DNA of 64,000 nucleotides, taken from NCBI RefSeq assembly GCF_036192275.1, contig NZ_CP108088.1:3659501-3723500 (forward strand), written 5' to 3'. The notes under the pieces were generated by a model. It was given only the letters and a program-made list of their open reading frames with translations, ran no database searches and was not told the origin of the DNA. Below are positions 1-8,729 of this stretch, piece by piece; positions within the stretch are counted from its first letter, which is position 1, and each line of letters begins with the position of its first letter. Source of the stretch: Streptomyces sp. NBC_00250. Lineage in GTDB: Bacteria > Actinomycetota > Actinomycetes > Streptomycetales > Streptomycetaceae. The translations under genes were made by a program, and so were the position numbers.

Positions 1-40
1 GGCCCGTTCCACCCTGGGAGCAACGGGATCGAAAGGCACG

Positions 41-71
41 AAGGGGGGCGCCGGAACCCGGCGCCCCCCTT
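41..71. terminator. Perfect GC-rich hairpin terminator
   Basis: Arms 41-54 and 58-71 are exact reverse complements (14 bp) around a 3-base loop. The hairpin lies 16 bases beyond the stop codon of the M20 amidohydrolase on the minus strand. It has no long T tract, which is usual for Streptomyces terminators, and its symmetry allows it to work in both directions. Confidence 0.8.
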
Positions 72-86
72 CGTCCACACGGGCCG

Positions 87-1310
87 TCAGGCCCGGCCGG
101 AGCCCGCGTCGAGCAGGGCGGCGGCGGTGAAGAGTTCCACCGCCGCCTCGATGCAGCGCTCGTCCACGTCGAAGTCGCCCGCGTGGAGGTCGCGGACGCG
201 GGTGTCGCCGGGGGTGCGCACGCCGAGGCGGGCCATCGCGCCGGGTACGTGCTCCAGGTACCAGGAGAAGTCCTCGCCGCCGAGGCTCTGCTCGGTGTCC
301 TCGATCGCGTACGGTCCGCGGCGGGCGGTCATCGCGGCCTGGAGGAGGTCGGTGACGGCCGGGTCGTTGACGACCGGGGGGACGCCCCGGACGTAGGTGA
401 CGGTCGACTTGGCCCGGTGCAGGGTCGCGATCTCGTCGATGGCCGCGTGCACCAGGTCGGGCGCCTCCCGCCAGGTGGGCAGGTCGAGGCAGCGGACGGT
501 GCCGGAGAGCTCGGCGTGCTGCGGGATGACGTTGCAGGCGTGGCCGGACTCGATGCGGCCCCAGGTGACCGAGAGTCCCGAGCGGGCGTCGACACGGCGG
601 GACAGGACGGCGGGGACGTCGGTGGCCACCCGGGCGGCGGCGGTGACGAGGTCGGTGGTGAGGTGCGGGCGGGCGGTGTGGCCGCCGGGCCCGTCGAGGG
701 TGACTTCGAGCCGGTCGCAGGCGGAGGTGATGGGGCCGGTGCGGAGCCCGATCTTCCCGGCGTCCACCCTGGGGTCGCAGTGGACGGCGATGATCCGGCC
801 GACCCCGTCCAGGACGCCGGCCTCGACGGCGTCGGCGGCACCGCCTGGGAGGACCTCTTCGGCGGGCTGGAAGACGAGCCGTACGGCGGCGGGGAGGAGC
901 CCCTGCCGGTCGAGCTCGGCGAGGACGAGTCCGGCGCCGAGGACGGTGGTGGTGTGGACGTCGTGTCCGCAGGCGTGGGCGCGGTTGGCCACGGTGGAGC
1001 GGTAGGCGACGGTCTTGGCGTCGGGGATGGGCAGCGCGTCGAGGTCGGCGCGGATCGCGAGCATGGGCCGACCGGGGTCCGGGGTGCCGATGTCACAGAT
1101 GAGTCCGGTGTTGCCCGGCAGGACCTTCGGCGCGAGGCCGGCCGCCTCCAGGCGGGCCTTGAGCGCTGCGGTCGTACGGAACTCCTGGTTCCCGAGCTCG
1201 GGGTGCATGTGCAAGTCCCTGCGGAACGCGATCAGTTCGACGCGCAGGGGTTCGGACAGCGTTCCGGGCAGGGTGGCGGAGCCTGGCTCACGGGACTTCA
1301 ACTGGTTCAC
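87..1310 (-). CDS. M20 family amidohydrolase (N-acyl amino acid/aminobenzoyl-glutamate hydrolase type)
   Basis: A 407-aa cytoplasmic metallohydrolase that probably removes the acyl group from N-acyl amino acids or related amides. The metal-binding segments of the M20D group are present: RADLDALP at about residues 87-94 and ACGHDVH at about 113-119, followed by FQPAEE further on. Length is normal for the family. The start is GTG at 1310. It is supported by a TACCCT -10 element exactly seven bases upstream (1323-1318), which implies a leaderless transcript. The gene is alone on its strand and is followed by a strong hairpin. The exact substrate cannot be told from sequence. Confidence 0.88.
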   Translation of the reverse strand: MNQLKSREPGSATLPGTLSEPLRVELIAFRRDLHMHPELGNQEFRTTAALKARLEAAGLAPKVLPGNTGLICDIGTPDPGRPMLAIRADLDALPIPDAKTVAYRSTVANRAHACGHDVHTTTVLGAGLVLAELDRQGLLPAAVRLVFQPAEEVLPGGAADAVEAGVLDGVGRIIAVHCDPRVDAGKIGLRTGPITSACDRLEVTLDGPGGHTARPHLTTDLVTAAARVATDVPAVLSRRVDARSGLSVTWGRIESGHACNVIPQHAELSGTVRCLDLPTWREAPDLVHAAIDEIATLHRAKSTVTYVRGVPPVVNDPAVTDLLQAAMTARRGPYAIEDTEQSLGGEDFSWYLEHVPGAMARLGVRTPGDTRVRDLHAGDFDVDERCIEAAVELFTAAALLDAGSGRA

Positions 1311-1426
1311 CCTTTGAAGGGTAGGCCTCCGGAGAGGTCAACTGCCCGTTGATCACGAAAAGTTCAGCCCGTTAGGGGAAAGAATCTCGGTTTCTCAGGC
1401 ATGAAGGCCGTTCCATATGGGTACGC

Positions 1427-2647
1427 TCAGCCGAATTCGAGCCGATCGGTCTGGCTCGCCGCCCGTGACGTGAGCCGGTCGACCTCGTGGGCCGCCGTGC
1501 CCGCCACTCCGGACAGGAAGCCCTGGGCGCGCGGCGAGGCGGTCTCCCGCAGCCACTCGGGCGCGATCTCGCAGACCGCGACCTTCACCCCGGTCCCGGC
1601 GAGGGCCAGCGGCAGGGTGTGCACGACCGTGGACGGGAAGCTGACGACCGTACGGCCGATGGGGCCGCGCCGTGCGATCAGCTCCAGGGGCAGCTCGGGC
1701 CGGACCACCTGCAGACCCGTCTCGACCGCGATCCGGTGCAGCTTCTCGGCGCTCTCCCTGCGGTGCGCGAAGTAGCGGGTGGCACCGTGGGTGCGGGCGA
1801 GCTCCGCCACCACCCGGTCGTAGTGGTCGGCGTCGACCACCCCCGTCTCGACCAGCGAGGTGCCCACCAGGTCCGCGCCGCCGGTGAGCAGCGGCGGGCC
1901 GAAGCGGGTCCGGGTCCAGGCGTAGGAGTTCTCGGTGACCGTGATGCCCTCGGGGGCCTCGACCGGCAGCGAGGTGAAGATCTCGACCGTGCGGCCCCGG
2001 TTCGGGGCGAGGCGCCGCTTGGCGAACGAGGTCACCGGGGCGAGCACCAGCTCGCGCGGGTCGAGGGCGCTGCCCTTGCGGTGCCAGCGCACCAGGCGTT
2101 CGCCCCGGCCGATCTGGGCGGCGTACTCCATGGTGGCGGTGCCGTCGTCGACCACGGTCAGGTGCCGGGGGGCGAAGAGGGTGAGGAGGAGCTGGACGTA
2201 CCGGGAGAACGGGTCCCCGATGATCACCCGCTCCGCCGAGCGCAGCGGCCGGGCGAGCTCCCGCAGGGTGCGGACGAGCGAGCCCCGGCCGCCGCGGGCC
2301 TCCTGCCAGTGGACGGTGAGGCCCTCGTCGCGGGCCAGCTGGGCCATGCGGCGCAGCTGGCCCCGCGACATGGGGTCGGTCGGCGAGAGGACGACGACCG
2401 TCAGGGCGGGTGCGGCCTGTGCCGCACCCTGGGTGGCGTCCGTCGAGCGGGGCGCCCGCACGGACGCGTCGGCGGCCGTGGAGTCGGGCGCCGCGGTGGC
2501 CGCGGCGGCGGGCACGGCGTCCGCCGAGCCGTGCGCGCCGGCGGGTGCCGCGGAGGGCGCACCGGTGGCGGGTGCCTGGGTGTGCGCCCATTCCAGGACG
2601 TTGAGGAGCTGGACCGGGCTCTCGACGAACGCCAGCTGCCCGGTCAT
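1427..2647 (-). CDS. Polysialyltransferase-like glycosyltransferase of the nonulosonate operon
   Basis: A 406-aa protein that starts MTGQLAFVESPVQLLNVLEWAH and has a VVDDGTATMEYA segment like the D-D-G motif of bacterial sialyltransferases (GT52 and related folds). It most likely transfers a nonulosonic acid to a growing polymer. Residues about 25-88 are an Ala/Pro/Ser/Thr-rich low-complexity insertion between the first strand and the rest of the N-terminal domain, which is unusual. The ATG at 2647 overlaps the neuB-like stop by four bases (2644-2647), so it is translationally coupled as the last gene of the operon. The family call is by motif and context and is less certain than for its neighbours. 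Confidence 0.7.
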   Translation of the reverse strand: MTGQLAFVESPVQLLNVLEWAHTQAPATGAPSAAPAGAHGSADAVPAAAATAAPDSTAADASVRAPRSTDATQGAAQAAPALTVVVLSPTDPMSRGQLRRMAQLARDEGLTVHWQEARGGRGSLVRTLRELARPLRSAERVIIGDPFSRYVQLLLTLFAPRHLTVVDDGTATMEYAAQIGRGERLVRWHRKGSALDPRELVLAPVTSFAKRRLAPNRGRTVEIFTSLPVEAPEGITVTENSYAWTRTRFGPPLLTGGADLVGTSLVETGVVDADHYDRVVAELARTHGATRYFAHRRESAEKLHRIAVETGLQVVRPELPLELIARRGPIGRTVVSFPSTVVHTLPLALAGTGVKVAVCEIAPEWLRETASPRAQGFLSGVAGTAAHEVDRLTSRAASQTDRLEFG

Positions 2648-3537
2648 GCGGCGACGAGCCCCTGGACCCGGCGGAGCTTCTTCATCGGGCCGAGCTCCGA
2701 CTCGTAGACCTTCTTGACGCCGTCGCCGAGGGCGGCCTCGATGGTGCGGATGTCGCGGACCAGGCGCTGCAGGCCCTGGGGCTCGACGGAGGCGGCCTGG
2801 TCGGAGCCCCACATGGCGCGGTCGAGGGTGATGTGGCGCTCGACGAAGGTGGCGCCGAGGGCGACGGCGGCCAGCGTGGTCTGGAGGCCGGTCTCGTGGC
2901 CGGAGTAGCCGATCGGGACGTTGGGGTACTCCTCCTGCAGGGTCTGGATGACGCGCAGGTTGAGCTCCTCGGCCTTGGCCGGGTAGGTCGAGGTGGCGTG
3001 GCAGAGCAGGATGTTCGCGCTGCCGAGGACCTCGACGGCGTGGCGGATCTGCGCCGGGGTCGACATGCCGGTGGAGAGGATGACGGTGCGGCCGGTGGCG
3101 CGCAGCGAGCGCAGCAGCTCGTCGTCGGTGAGGGAGGCGGAGGCGACCTTGTGGGCGGGGACGTCGAACTTCTCCAGGAAGGCGACGGCCTCGGTGTCCC
3201 ACGGGGAGGCGAACCAGTCGATGCCGCGCTTCTTGCAGTGCTCGTCGATGGCGCGGTACTGGGTCTCGTCGAACTCGACGCGGTGACGGTAGTCGATGTA
3301 GGTCATGCGGCCCCAGGGGGTGTCCCGCTCGATGTCCCACTGGTCGCGCGGGGTGCAGATCTCGGGGGTCCGCTTCTGGAACTTGACGGCGTCGCAGCCG
3401 GCCTCGGCGGCCACGTCGATCAGCGCGAAGGCGTTGTCGAGGTCACCGTTGTGGTTGATGCCGATCTCGCCGGTGATGTAGACGGAGTGGCCCGGGCCTG
3501 CGGTCTTGTCGCCGAGGGTGCGGATACGGGTGTTCAT
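2644..3537 (-). CDS. neuB: NeuB-like N-acetylneuraminate/Kdn-9-phosphate synthase, SAF domain absent
   Basis: A 297-aa TIM-barrel synthase that condenses phosphoenolpyruvate with a hexose or N-acyl-mannosamine(-phosphate) to make a nonulosonic acid. Diagnostic stretches are EIGINHNGDLDNAF, VKFQKRT, ILSTGMST, CHATSTYP, GYSGHE and VERHITLDR. The usual family length is about 340-350 aa. This protein stops where the C-terminal antifreeze-like (SAF) domain would begin, so that lid domain is missing. The start is ATG at 3537 with AAGGA upstream; reading further upstream only adds antisense-like sequence. It lies 11 bases downstream of the CMP-synthetase/phosphatase gene. In S. coelicolor, homologous genes are linked to Kdn-containing teichulosonic acid; the sugar made here is inferred. 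Confidence 0.85.
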   Translation of the reverse strand: MNTRIRTLGDKTAGPGHSVYITGEIGINHNGDLDNAFALIDVAAEAGCDAVKFQKRTPEICTPRDQWDIERDTPWGRMTYIDYRHRVEFDETQYRAIDEHCKKRGIDWFASPWDTEAVAFLEKFDVPAHKVASASLTDDELLRSLRATGRTVILSTGMSTPAQIRHAVEVLGSANILLCHATSTYPAKAEELNLRVIQTLQEEYPNVPIGYSGHETGLQTTLAAVALGATFVERHITLDRAMWGSDQAASVEPQGLQRLVRDIRTIEAALGDGVKKVYESELGPMKKLRRVQGLVAA

Positions 3538-3548
3538 GGTGCTGATCC

Positions 3549-4772
3549 TTAGGAGTTGGGGGTGTTGAGCTCGGGTCCGAGGAGCCAGGCGGCGATCTCG
3601 CGGATCGCGCCGGAGCCGCCCGGGGTGACGGTGACCGCGCGGGCCGCGGCCCGTACGGAGTCGTGGGCGCTGCTCACCGCGACGGGCCAGCCGACGAGGT
3701 GGAAGCAGGGAAGGTCGTTGACGTCGTTTCCGGCGTAGAGCACGCGCTGCGGGTCGATGCCTTCGGCCTCGCACCACTCCTTGAGAGCCCGGTCCTTGCG
3801 GTCGATGCCGTGCAGGACGGGGATCTTGAGCTTGCGGGCGCGGGCGGCGACGACGGCGTTCTGCTCGGTGGAGAGGATGAGGACGGGCAGTCCGGCGCGG
3901 CGCAGGGCCGCGATGCCCAGGCCGTCGCCGCGGTGCGCGGAGACGAACTCGCGTCCCTCGGCGTCCAGGTGGACCCGGTCGTCGGTCTGCGTGCCGTCGA
4001 AGTCGAGGACGACGGCGTCGACGTCCGCGAATCCGGGGGTGGCCGGGGTGTCGAGGAGCGGCGCGAGGACGCGGGCGCGGGCCAGGTCGTGCGGGTCGTC
4101 GATCTCCAGGACCCGGGCGGGGTCGGTGACGACGAGCGCCGTACGGCCGAAGAAGCGGTGCTTGTGGGTACGGAAGCCGGCCGCGTCCATGGCGTAGACG
4201 GCGCCGGTCTCCAGGTACTCGGGCTCCCGGTCCTGGCGGCGGGGGCGGTGCGCCTTGTCGTGGTTGACGCCGGTGGCGCCGTCCTCGACCGTCTCGCGCC
4301 AGAGGAAGCCGTGCGTCGGGGCGGCCGTGAAGGCGGTGTCGGCGGCGCCGGAGGTGATGCGCTCGACGGTCTCGGCGACCTCGGCGGAGCCGAGGAAGGG
4401 GCTGGTGCACTGGACGAGGAGGACCACGTCGGCCGGGCGGCCGTGGGTGGCCTCGAAGACGTCCATGGCGTGCAGGACGGCGGCCTCGCTGGTGGCGGTG
4501 TCGCCGGCGATCTCGGCGGGGCGCTGCACGGCCTCGGCCCCCGCGGTGCGGGCGGCGGCGGCGATGCCGGCGTCGTCGGTGGAGACCACGACGTGGGTGA
4601 CGGGGCGGGCGCCGAGGCAGGCCCGGACGGCGCGGGCCACCAGGGGGACTCCGGCCACCGGGGCGAGGTTCTTGGCGGGCACGCCCTTCGAGCCGCCCCT
4701 CGCGGGGATCACGGCGAGCACGGCGGTGGGCTCCGTGGCCGGCTTCGCGGCCGGTGTGGCGGTGGCGGACAT
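3549..4772 (-). CDS. CMP-nonulosonate synthetase fused to HAD (Kdo8P/Kdn9P-type) phosphatase
   Basis: A 407-aa bifunctional protein. Residues about 17-240 form a CMP-sialic acid synthetase (NeuA-type) domain with the ARGGSK nucleotide loop at 24-29. Residues about 252-400 form a HAD phosphatase of the KdsC/Kdn-9-phosphatase group with DFDGT at 257-261 and GNDVNDLPC. It would dephosphorylate the NeuB product and activate it as CMP-sugar. The fusion suggests a pathway running through the 9-phosphate. The ATG at 4772 overlaps the upstream stop by one base (TGATG), so coupling in the operon is tight. The long extension upstream in this frame is spurious. Confidence 0.9.
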   Translation of the reverse strand: MSATATPAAKPATEPTAVLAVIPARGGSKGVPAKNLAPVAGVPLVARAVRACLGARPVTHVVVSTDDAGIAAAARTAGAEAVQRPAEIAGDTATSEAAVLHAMDVFEATHGRPADVVLLVQCTSPFLGSAEVAETVERITSGAADTAFTAAPTHGFLWRETVEDGATGVNHDKAHRPRRQDREPEYLETGAVYAMDAAGFRTHKHRFFGRTALVVTDPARVLEIDDPHDLARARVLAPLLDTPATPGFADVDAVVLDFDGTQTDDRVHLDAEGREFVSAHRGDGLGIAALRRAGLPVLILSTEQNAVVAARARKLKIPVLHGIDRKDRALKEWCEAEGIDPQRVLYAGNDVNDLPCFHLVGWPVAVSSAHDSVRAAARAVTVTPGGSGAIREIAAWLLGPELNTPNS

Positions 4773-6061
4773 CAGAGTTCTCCCAGGCGGCGGATGACGG
4801 GGGCGACGCGTTGCACGCCGTGGCGGTACGCGCCCCGCGCGGCCTCCCGGACGACCCTGCGCAGGCCGCTCTCGCGGGGCTCCGGCGCGGTGACGTCCAG
4901 GCGGTGGCGGGCGAGGATCCCGGGCAGGTAGCCGGGGGCCGTCTCCGTTGTGTAGTAGGGGGTGATCGGGGGCAGCGCGGGGAGCGCCAGGAGCTCGGTG
5001 ACCCGGTCGCGGGCCGCGTCGAAGGCGCCCTCGTACGAGCCGTCGGCGGCGACGCCCTGCCGGGCGAGCCAGGTCTCGTCGGGCGTCGGGGCGAGCCCCT
5101 TGTCGAGCCGGTCGAAGGAGGCGAGCAGGCCGGAGCCGACGAAGTGGTGGTTGCCGAGCGCCTCGCGGACCCCGAGGTCGGTGAGGATCGCGGTGGGGAT
5201 GCGTCGGTGGAGGGCTTCGAGGGCGGCCGTGGAGGAGACCGTGACGAGCAGGTCGGTGCGGTCGAGGACCTCGCCCATGTGCCCGTACACGAGCTTGAAG
5301 TTGGCCGGCGGGTCGAGCTCGCGGACCAGCTTCTGGAACGGGAACTCCTCCAGGTGTGTGGTGTGTTCGCCCGGCTTGGAGCGGAGCTTGAGGAGCACCT
5401 CGCGGTCCGGGTGGAGCCGGGCGTGCCCGATCAGTCGCCGCAGGACGTAGGCGCGTTCGGTCCGAGTGACCGGCACGGACGGCTGGGCGGCGAAGACCAG
5501 GGTGTCGCGGCCGGCCTCGGGGCTGTGCGGGGCGCCGCCGAGGAAGGGCAGCGCCGCCTCGACGACCGAGTCGGCTCCGGCGCCCACTCCTTCGTACACC
5601 GCGCGGAAACGCTCCGCGTCGTGACGGGAGTTGGCGAGGACGACATCGGCGCCGTGGCGCAGCAGCAGACCGTCGGTCAGCTTCTCGTAGACGACCCCGA
5701 CGTAGCCGGTGACGATCACGGGGCGCCGTTCCAGGCCCAGATCGGCCAGGCCCTGGAGGACGGCCCGGACGGTGCCGCCGACGAGGGCGAGCACGACGAC
5801 GTCGTAACCCTCGCCGCGCGCCTCCGCGTCCCGTACCGCGCGCAGGAACTCCGCGCCCGTCACCTCGCGCGGGGTCGTCGTGGACACCCCGGTCTCGGCG
5901 AGCTGGCGTTCGGTGGGGGTGGCCCGTCCGCGCAGGACGAATCCGGTGGGTTCGGCGGTCGCCGTGGTGATGCGGCGCGCCGTGAGGGCGCCCCATTTCC
6001 ACCGGGTGTCGGAGTCGGCGAGTACGGCGACCCGTACCGCTTCTCTGGTACTTGCTGGCAC
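4772..6061 (-). CDS. DUF6716-type putative glycosyltransferase, first gene of the nonulosonate operon
   Basis: A 429-aa GT-B-like protein. After the start it reads VAVLADSDTRWKWG, and it contains VILANSRHDAERF-like and VTVSSTAALEALHRRIPTAIL segments, which resemble nucleotide-sugar-dependent transferases of wall-polymer clusters. I place the start at GTG 6061 rather than an ATG at 6109. A TAGCGT -10 element sits at 6074-6069, exactly seven bases upstream, inside what would be the longer reading. It leads the operon with the CMP-synthetase, NeuB and polysialyltransferase-like genes and faces the GT2 gene across about 220 bases. The assignment to DUF6716 is from memory of the family. Confidence 0.75.
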   Translation of the reverse strand: MPASTREAVRVAVLADSDTRWKWGALTARRITTATAEPTGFVLRGRATPTERQLAETGVSTTTPREVTGAEFLRAVRDAEARGEGYDVVVLALVGGTVRAVLQGLADLGLERRPVIVTGYVGVVYEKLTDGLLLRHGADVVLANSRHDAERFRAVYEGVGAGADSVVEAALPFLGGAPHSPEAGRDTLVFAAQPSVPVTRTERAYVLRRLIGHARLHPDREVLLKLRSKPGEHTTHLEEFPFQKLVRELDPPANFKLVYGHMGEVLDRTDLLVTVSSTAALEALHRRIPTAILTDLGVREALGNHHFVGSGLLASFDRLDKGLAPTPDETWLARQGVAADGSYEGAFDAARDRVTELLALPALPPITPYYTTETAPGYLPGILARHRLDVTAPEPRESGLRRVVREAARGAYRHGVQRVAPVIRRLGEL

Positions 6062-6068
6062 GCCGAGG

Positions 6069-6273
6069 ACGCTAGAAGGGCATTCCGCTTTTCGGCCCAA
6101 CTGAGCCACAACAAACGGTGAACAGAGCCTCTCCTCCTGTTGAAGTGGGTCGGGAACCGGACGTAAGGGGGCCGATTTCCTCCGCCGGTAAAGGCGGTTA
6201 ATCGGCCCGCCGCTTGGTGTTCACCGAAAGGCTGCCCACCGGTCGGTGGGAATGCCGGGTCGGCACCTAGCGT
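6069..6273. promoter_or_regulatory. Divergent pair of identical leaderless promoters
   Basis: Both outward-facing genes have the same arrangement: TAGCGT, then seven bases, then GTG. On the minus strand this is 6074-6069 before GTG at 6061. On the plus strand it is 6268-6273 before GTG at 6281. This matches leaderless sigma-HrdB-type starts in Streptomyces. No clear -35 consensus is seen for either. The shared architecture suggests the two halves of the wall-polymer cluster are expressed together. Confidence 0.65.
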
Positions 6274-6280
6274 CAACCGC

Positions 6281-7309
6281 GTGGTCAAGCTCTCCGTCGT
6301 CGTGCCGTTCTTCAACGTGCAGACATACGCCCCCGACACCCTCACGAGCCTGCGGGCCAACGCCCGAGAGGACTTCGAGTTCCTGCTTGTCGACGACTGC
6401 TCGTCGGACGGGACCCCGGAGCTCCTCGAACGGGCCGCGCGCGAGATCCCGGGTGCCGTCCTGATCAGGCACGCGCACAACGAGGGCCTCGCCACGGCCC
6501 GGAACACCGGCCTCGACGCCGCTCGCGGCGAGTACCTCACCTTCCTCGACGGGGACGACTGGCTCGCCCCCGGCTACTACTCCCGCCTGGTCGCCGCCGC
6601 CGAGGAACTCGGCTGCGACTTCCTGCGCACCGACCACGTCTCCGTCACCGGCAGGAACCGCGGCATCCGCCGCGCGCCGGTCCCCCGGCGCGGCGAGGTG
6701 CTGAACCCGCGGGACGCGATCCTTCCGGCGCACCGCACGACCTCGGTCGACTACCCGTACGCCTGGGCGGGGATCTACCACCGGCGACTCCTGGACCGCG
6801 GCCTGCTGCACTTCCCGCACGGGCTGCGGACCGCCGAGGACCGGCCGTGGATCTGGAAACTGCACCGCGAGGCGGAATCGTTCGCCGCGATCGGTGAACT
6901 CGGCGTGTTCTACCGGCGCGGAGTGTCGACCTCCCTCACCCAGATCGGCGACATACGGCAATTGGATTTCATTCGCGCTTTCGACCAGGTGATCGAGGAA
7001 ACCGCACAGGACCCGGACGCGGACCTTCTTCTCCCGAAGGCCGTCCGCACCTATTGCGCGGTGATCGCCCATCACGTCGGATCGATAGAACGCTTCGAAC
7101 CCGATGTGGCCCGCCAGTTGAAGGCGATGAGCGCGGGCGCGCTGCGGCGCATGCCGCAGGACGTCCTCGACGAAGCTCTGACGGCCATGGGCGGGGACCG
7201 CGCGACGATGCTGCGCAAACTGCGGCGACGCCGTCCGGCACCGCCGCCGACACCGGGCGCGGGCCCGGGCGCCGGTACCGGCCCGGCCTCCGCGGAGGTG
7301 GCCGCGTGA
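6281..7309 (+). CDS. Family 2 glycosyltransferase
   Basis: A 342-aa GT-A transferase that starts VKLSVVVPFFN, with VDDCSSDGT at about residues 38-46, RNTGLDAARGEYLTFLDGDDW further on, and a helical C-terminal half. It transfers a sugar from a nucleotide donor, probably in the cytoplasm during wall-polymer assembly. The GTG start at 6281 follows a TAGCGT -10 element by seven bases. Its stop overlaps the next gene's GTG (GTGA at 7306-7309), so the two form an operon. The last ~25 residues are Pro/Gly/Ala-rich. Confidence 0.88.
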   Translation: MVKLSVVVPFFNVQTYAPDTLTSLRANAREDFEFLLVDDCSSDGTPELLERAAREIPGAVLIRHAHNEGLATARNTGLDAARGEYLTFLDGDDWLAPGYYSRLVAAAEELGCDFLRTDHVSVTGRNRGIRRAPVPRRGEVLNPRDAILPAHRTTSVDYPYAWAGIYHRRLLDRGLLHFPHGLRTAEDRPWIWKLHREAESFAAIGELGVFYRRGVSTSLTQIGDIRQLDFIRAFDQVIEETAQDPDADLLLPKAVRTYCAVIAHHVGSIERFEPDVARQLKAMSAGALRRMPQDVLDEALTAMGGDRATMLRKLRRRRPAPPPTPGAGPGAGTGPASAEVAA

Positions 7310-8646
7310 GCACCCGCCGCACCACCCAGATCTTCTGCGCCTCCACCCTCTACGGGGCGGTGACCCTCGCCGCCGCCATGGACAGCGGCAGCTTCGGCCC
7401 CGCCGACCGCCGGATCCTCCTCGTCACCAACAACGCGGCCGTACCGGAGACCACCCCGGCCCTCGACGAGGCCGAGGGCTTCGCGCACCTGCGCCGCCGC
7501 TTCGACTCCGTCCTGTCGTGGAACGAGACGATCTCCCCGCTCCACCCGGCCGGCTGGACCCCCCGGGCCAGTGATCTGCCGCTCCTCCAGCGCCATCTGC
7601 GCAAGCTCTGGAAGCTCGGCGACGACCGCGTCGAACTCGCCCTGGAATCGCTCCAGGTGACGCCCGCGCTCGCCATCGCCCAGCTGCTGCCCGACGCGCC
7701 GATCACCGTGTACGCGGACGGTCTGATGAGCTACGGGCCGACCCGCAACAAGATCGACCCGCAGATCGGCGGGCGCGTCGGCCGGCTGCTCCACCTGGAC
7801 CTCGTCCCCGGGCTCGCGCCGCTGCTGCTCGCCGAGTTCGGGGCGGTGCCGGAGGCCGTACCGACGGAGGCGTTCACCAAGTGCGTCGACGAGCTGGCCG
7901 GGCCCGCCGCCACCGCCGGCTCCGGGGACGGGCCCGCGCTGCTCCTCGGCCAGTACCTGGCGGCGCTCCATCTGCTGACCGTCGCCGAGGAGGAGGAGCT
8001 GCACCTGCGGATGGTCCGGGGCGCGGTCGCCCGGGGCCACCGCCGGCTCGTCTTCAAGCCGCACCCGACGGCCCCCGACACCTGGTCGAAGGCCCTGGCG
8101 CAGGAGGCGGCGGCGCTCGGCGCCGAACTGGCCGTCGAGGACCGGCCCGTGCTCGCCGAAGTGCTCTACCGCGAGCTGCGGCCCGCCCTCGTCGTCGGCT
8201 GCTTCTCCACGGCGCTGCTCACCGCGCAGACCTTCTACGGACTGCCGGTCGCCCGGGTCGGGACGCGCGACCTGCTGGAGCGGCTCACCCCGTTCCAGAA
8301 CAGCAACCGCATCCCGCTCACCGTCGTGGACGCGGTCGTGCCGGCTCTGGAGGACGGCGCCGAGGGCGGGACGGAGGACGGCGGGGAGGACGCGATCACC
8401 ACGGCCCGGCTGAACGACCTGGTCGCGGCCGTCGGCTTCGCGATGCAGCCGAAGATCCGGCCGGAGCTGCGGGAGCCGGCGGTACGGCACCTGTCCGGCC
8501 CGTTCGCCGAGCGCACCCGGCACCACTTCACCCGCCGCCGCCTCACGGTACTGAACCTGCCCGGCGGCATCCCGCTCCCCCGGCACCCGAGGGTCCGCCG
8601 CCTGGCGCGGCGCGCACTGCGGCTGCGGAAGGCGCTGAAGAGGTAG
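7306..8646 (+). CDS. Alpha-2,8-polysialyltransferase family protein (PF07388-like)
   Basis: A 446-aa protein that starts VSTRRTTQIFCASTLYGAV, with VYADGLMSYGP, LVFKPHPTAPDTW (a K-x-H-P motif) and VGCFSTALLTAQTF, as in bacterial polysialyltransferases. It would polymerise CMP-activated nonulosonic acid. The start is GTG at 7306, overlapping the GT2 stop by four bases; reading frames that begin earlier only cover the 3' end of the GT2 gene in another frame. A bidirectional hairpin follows at 8667-8702. The polymer made is inferred from the cluster. Confidence 0.83.
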   Translation: MSTRRTTQIFCASTLYGAVTLAAAMDSGSFGPADRRILLVTNNAAVPETTPALDEAEGFAHLRRRFDSVLSWNETISPLHPAGWTPRASDLPLLQRHLRKLWKLGDDRVELALESLQVTPALAIAQLLPDAPITVYADGLMSYGPTRNKIDPQIGGRVGRLLHLDLVPGLAPLLLAEFGAVPEAVPTEAFTKCVDELAGPAATAGSGDGPALLLGQYLAALHLLTVAEEEELHLRMVRGAVARGHRRLVFKPHPTAPDTWSKALAQEAAALGAELAVEDRPVLAEVLYRELRPALVVGCFSTALLTAQTFYGLPVARVGTRDLLERLTPFQNSNRIPLTVVDAVVPALEDGAEGGTEDGGEDAITTARLNDLVAAVGFAMQPKIRPELREPAVRHLSGPFAERTRHHFTRRRLTVLNLPGGIPLPRHPRVRRLARRALRLRKALKR

Positions 8647-8666
8647 CGACGCCGCGGCGGAAAGCG

Positions 8667-8702
8667 GCGGGCCCGGGCCCCGTGCGGGGGACCCGGGCCC
8701 GC
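8667..8702. terminator. Bidirectional hairpin between convergent genes
   Basis: Arms 8667-8677 and 8692-8702 are exact reverse complements, with a second short stem (cccc/gggg) inside the loop. It lies between the convergent polysialyltransferase and MerR genes. Confidence 0.8.
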
Positions 8703-8729
8703 AGGCGCGTAGGGGAGGCGTGTCCGGCG

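Noticed and set aside
183..1352. Plus-strand 389-codon open frame over the M20 amidohydrolase
   Set aside because: Gly/Val/Asp-rich antisense shadow of a well-supported enzyme, caused by GC-rich third positions; no ribosome site or recognisable motif.
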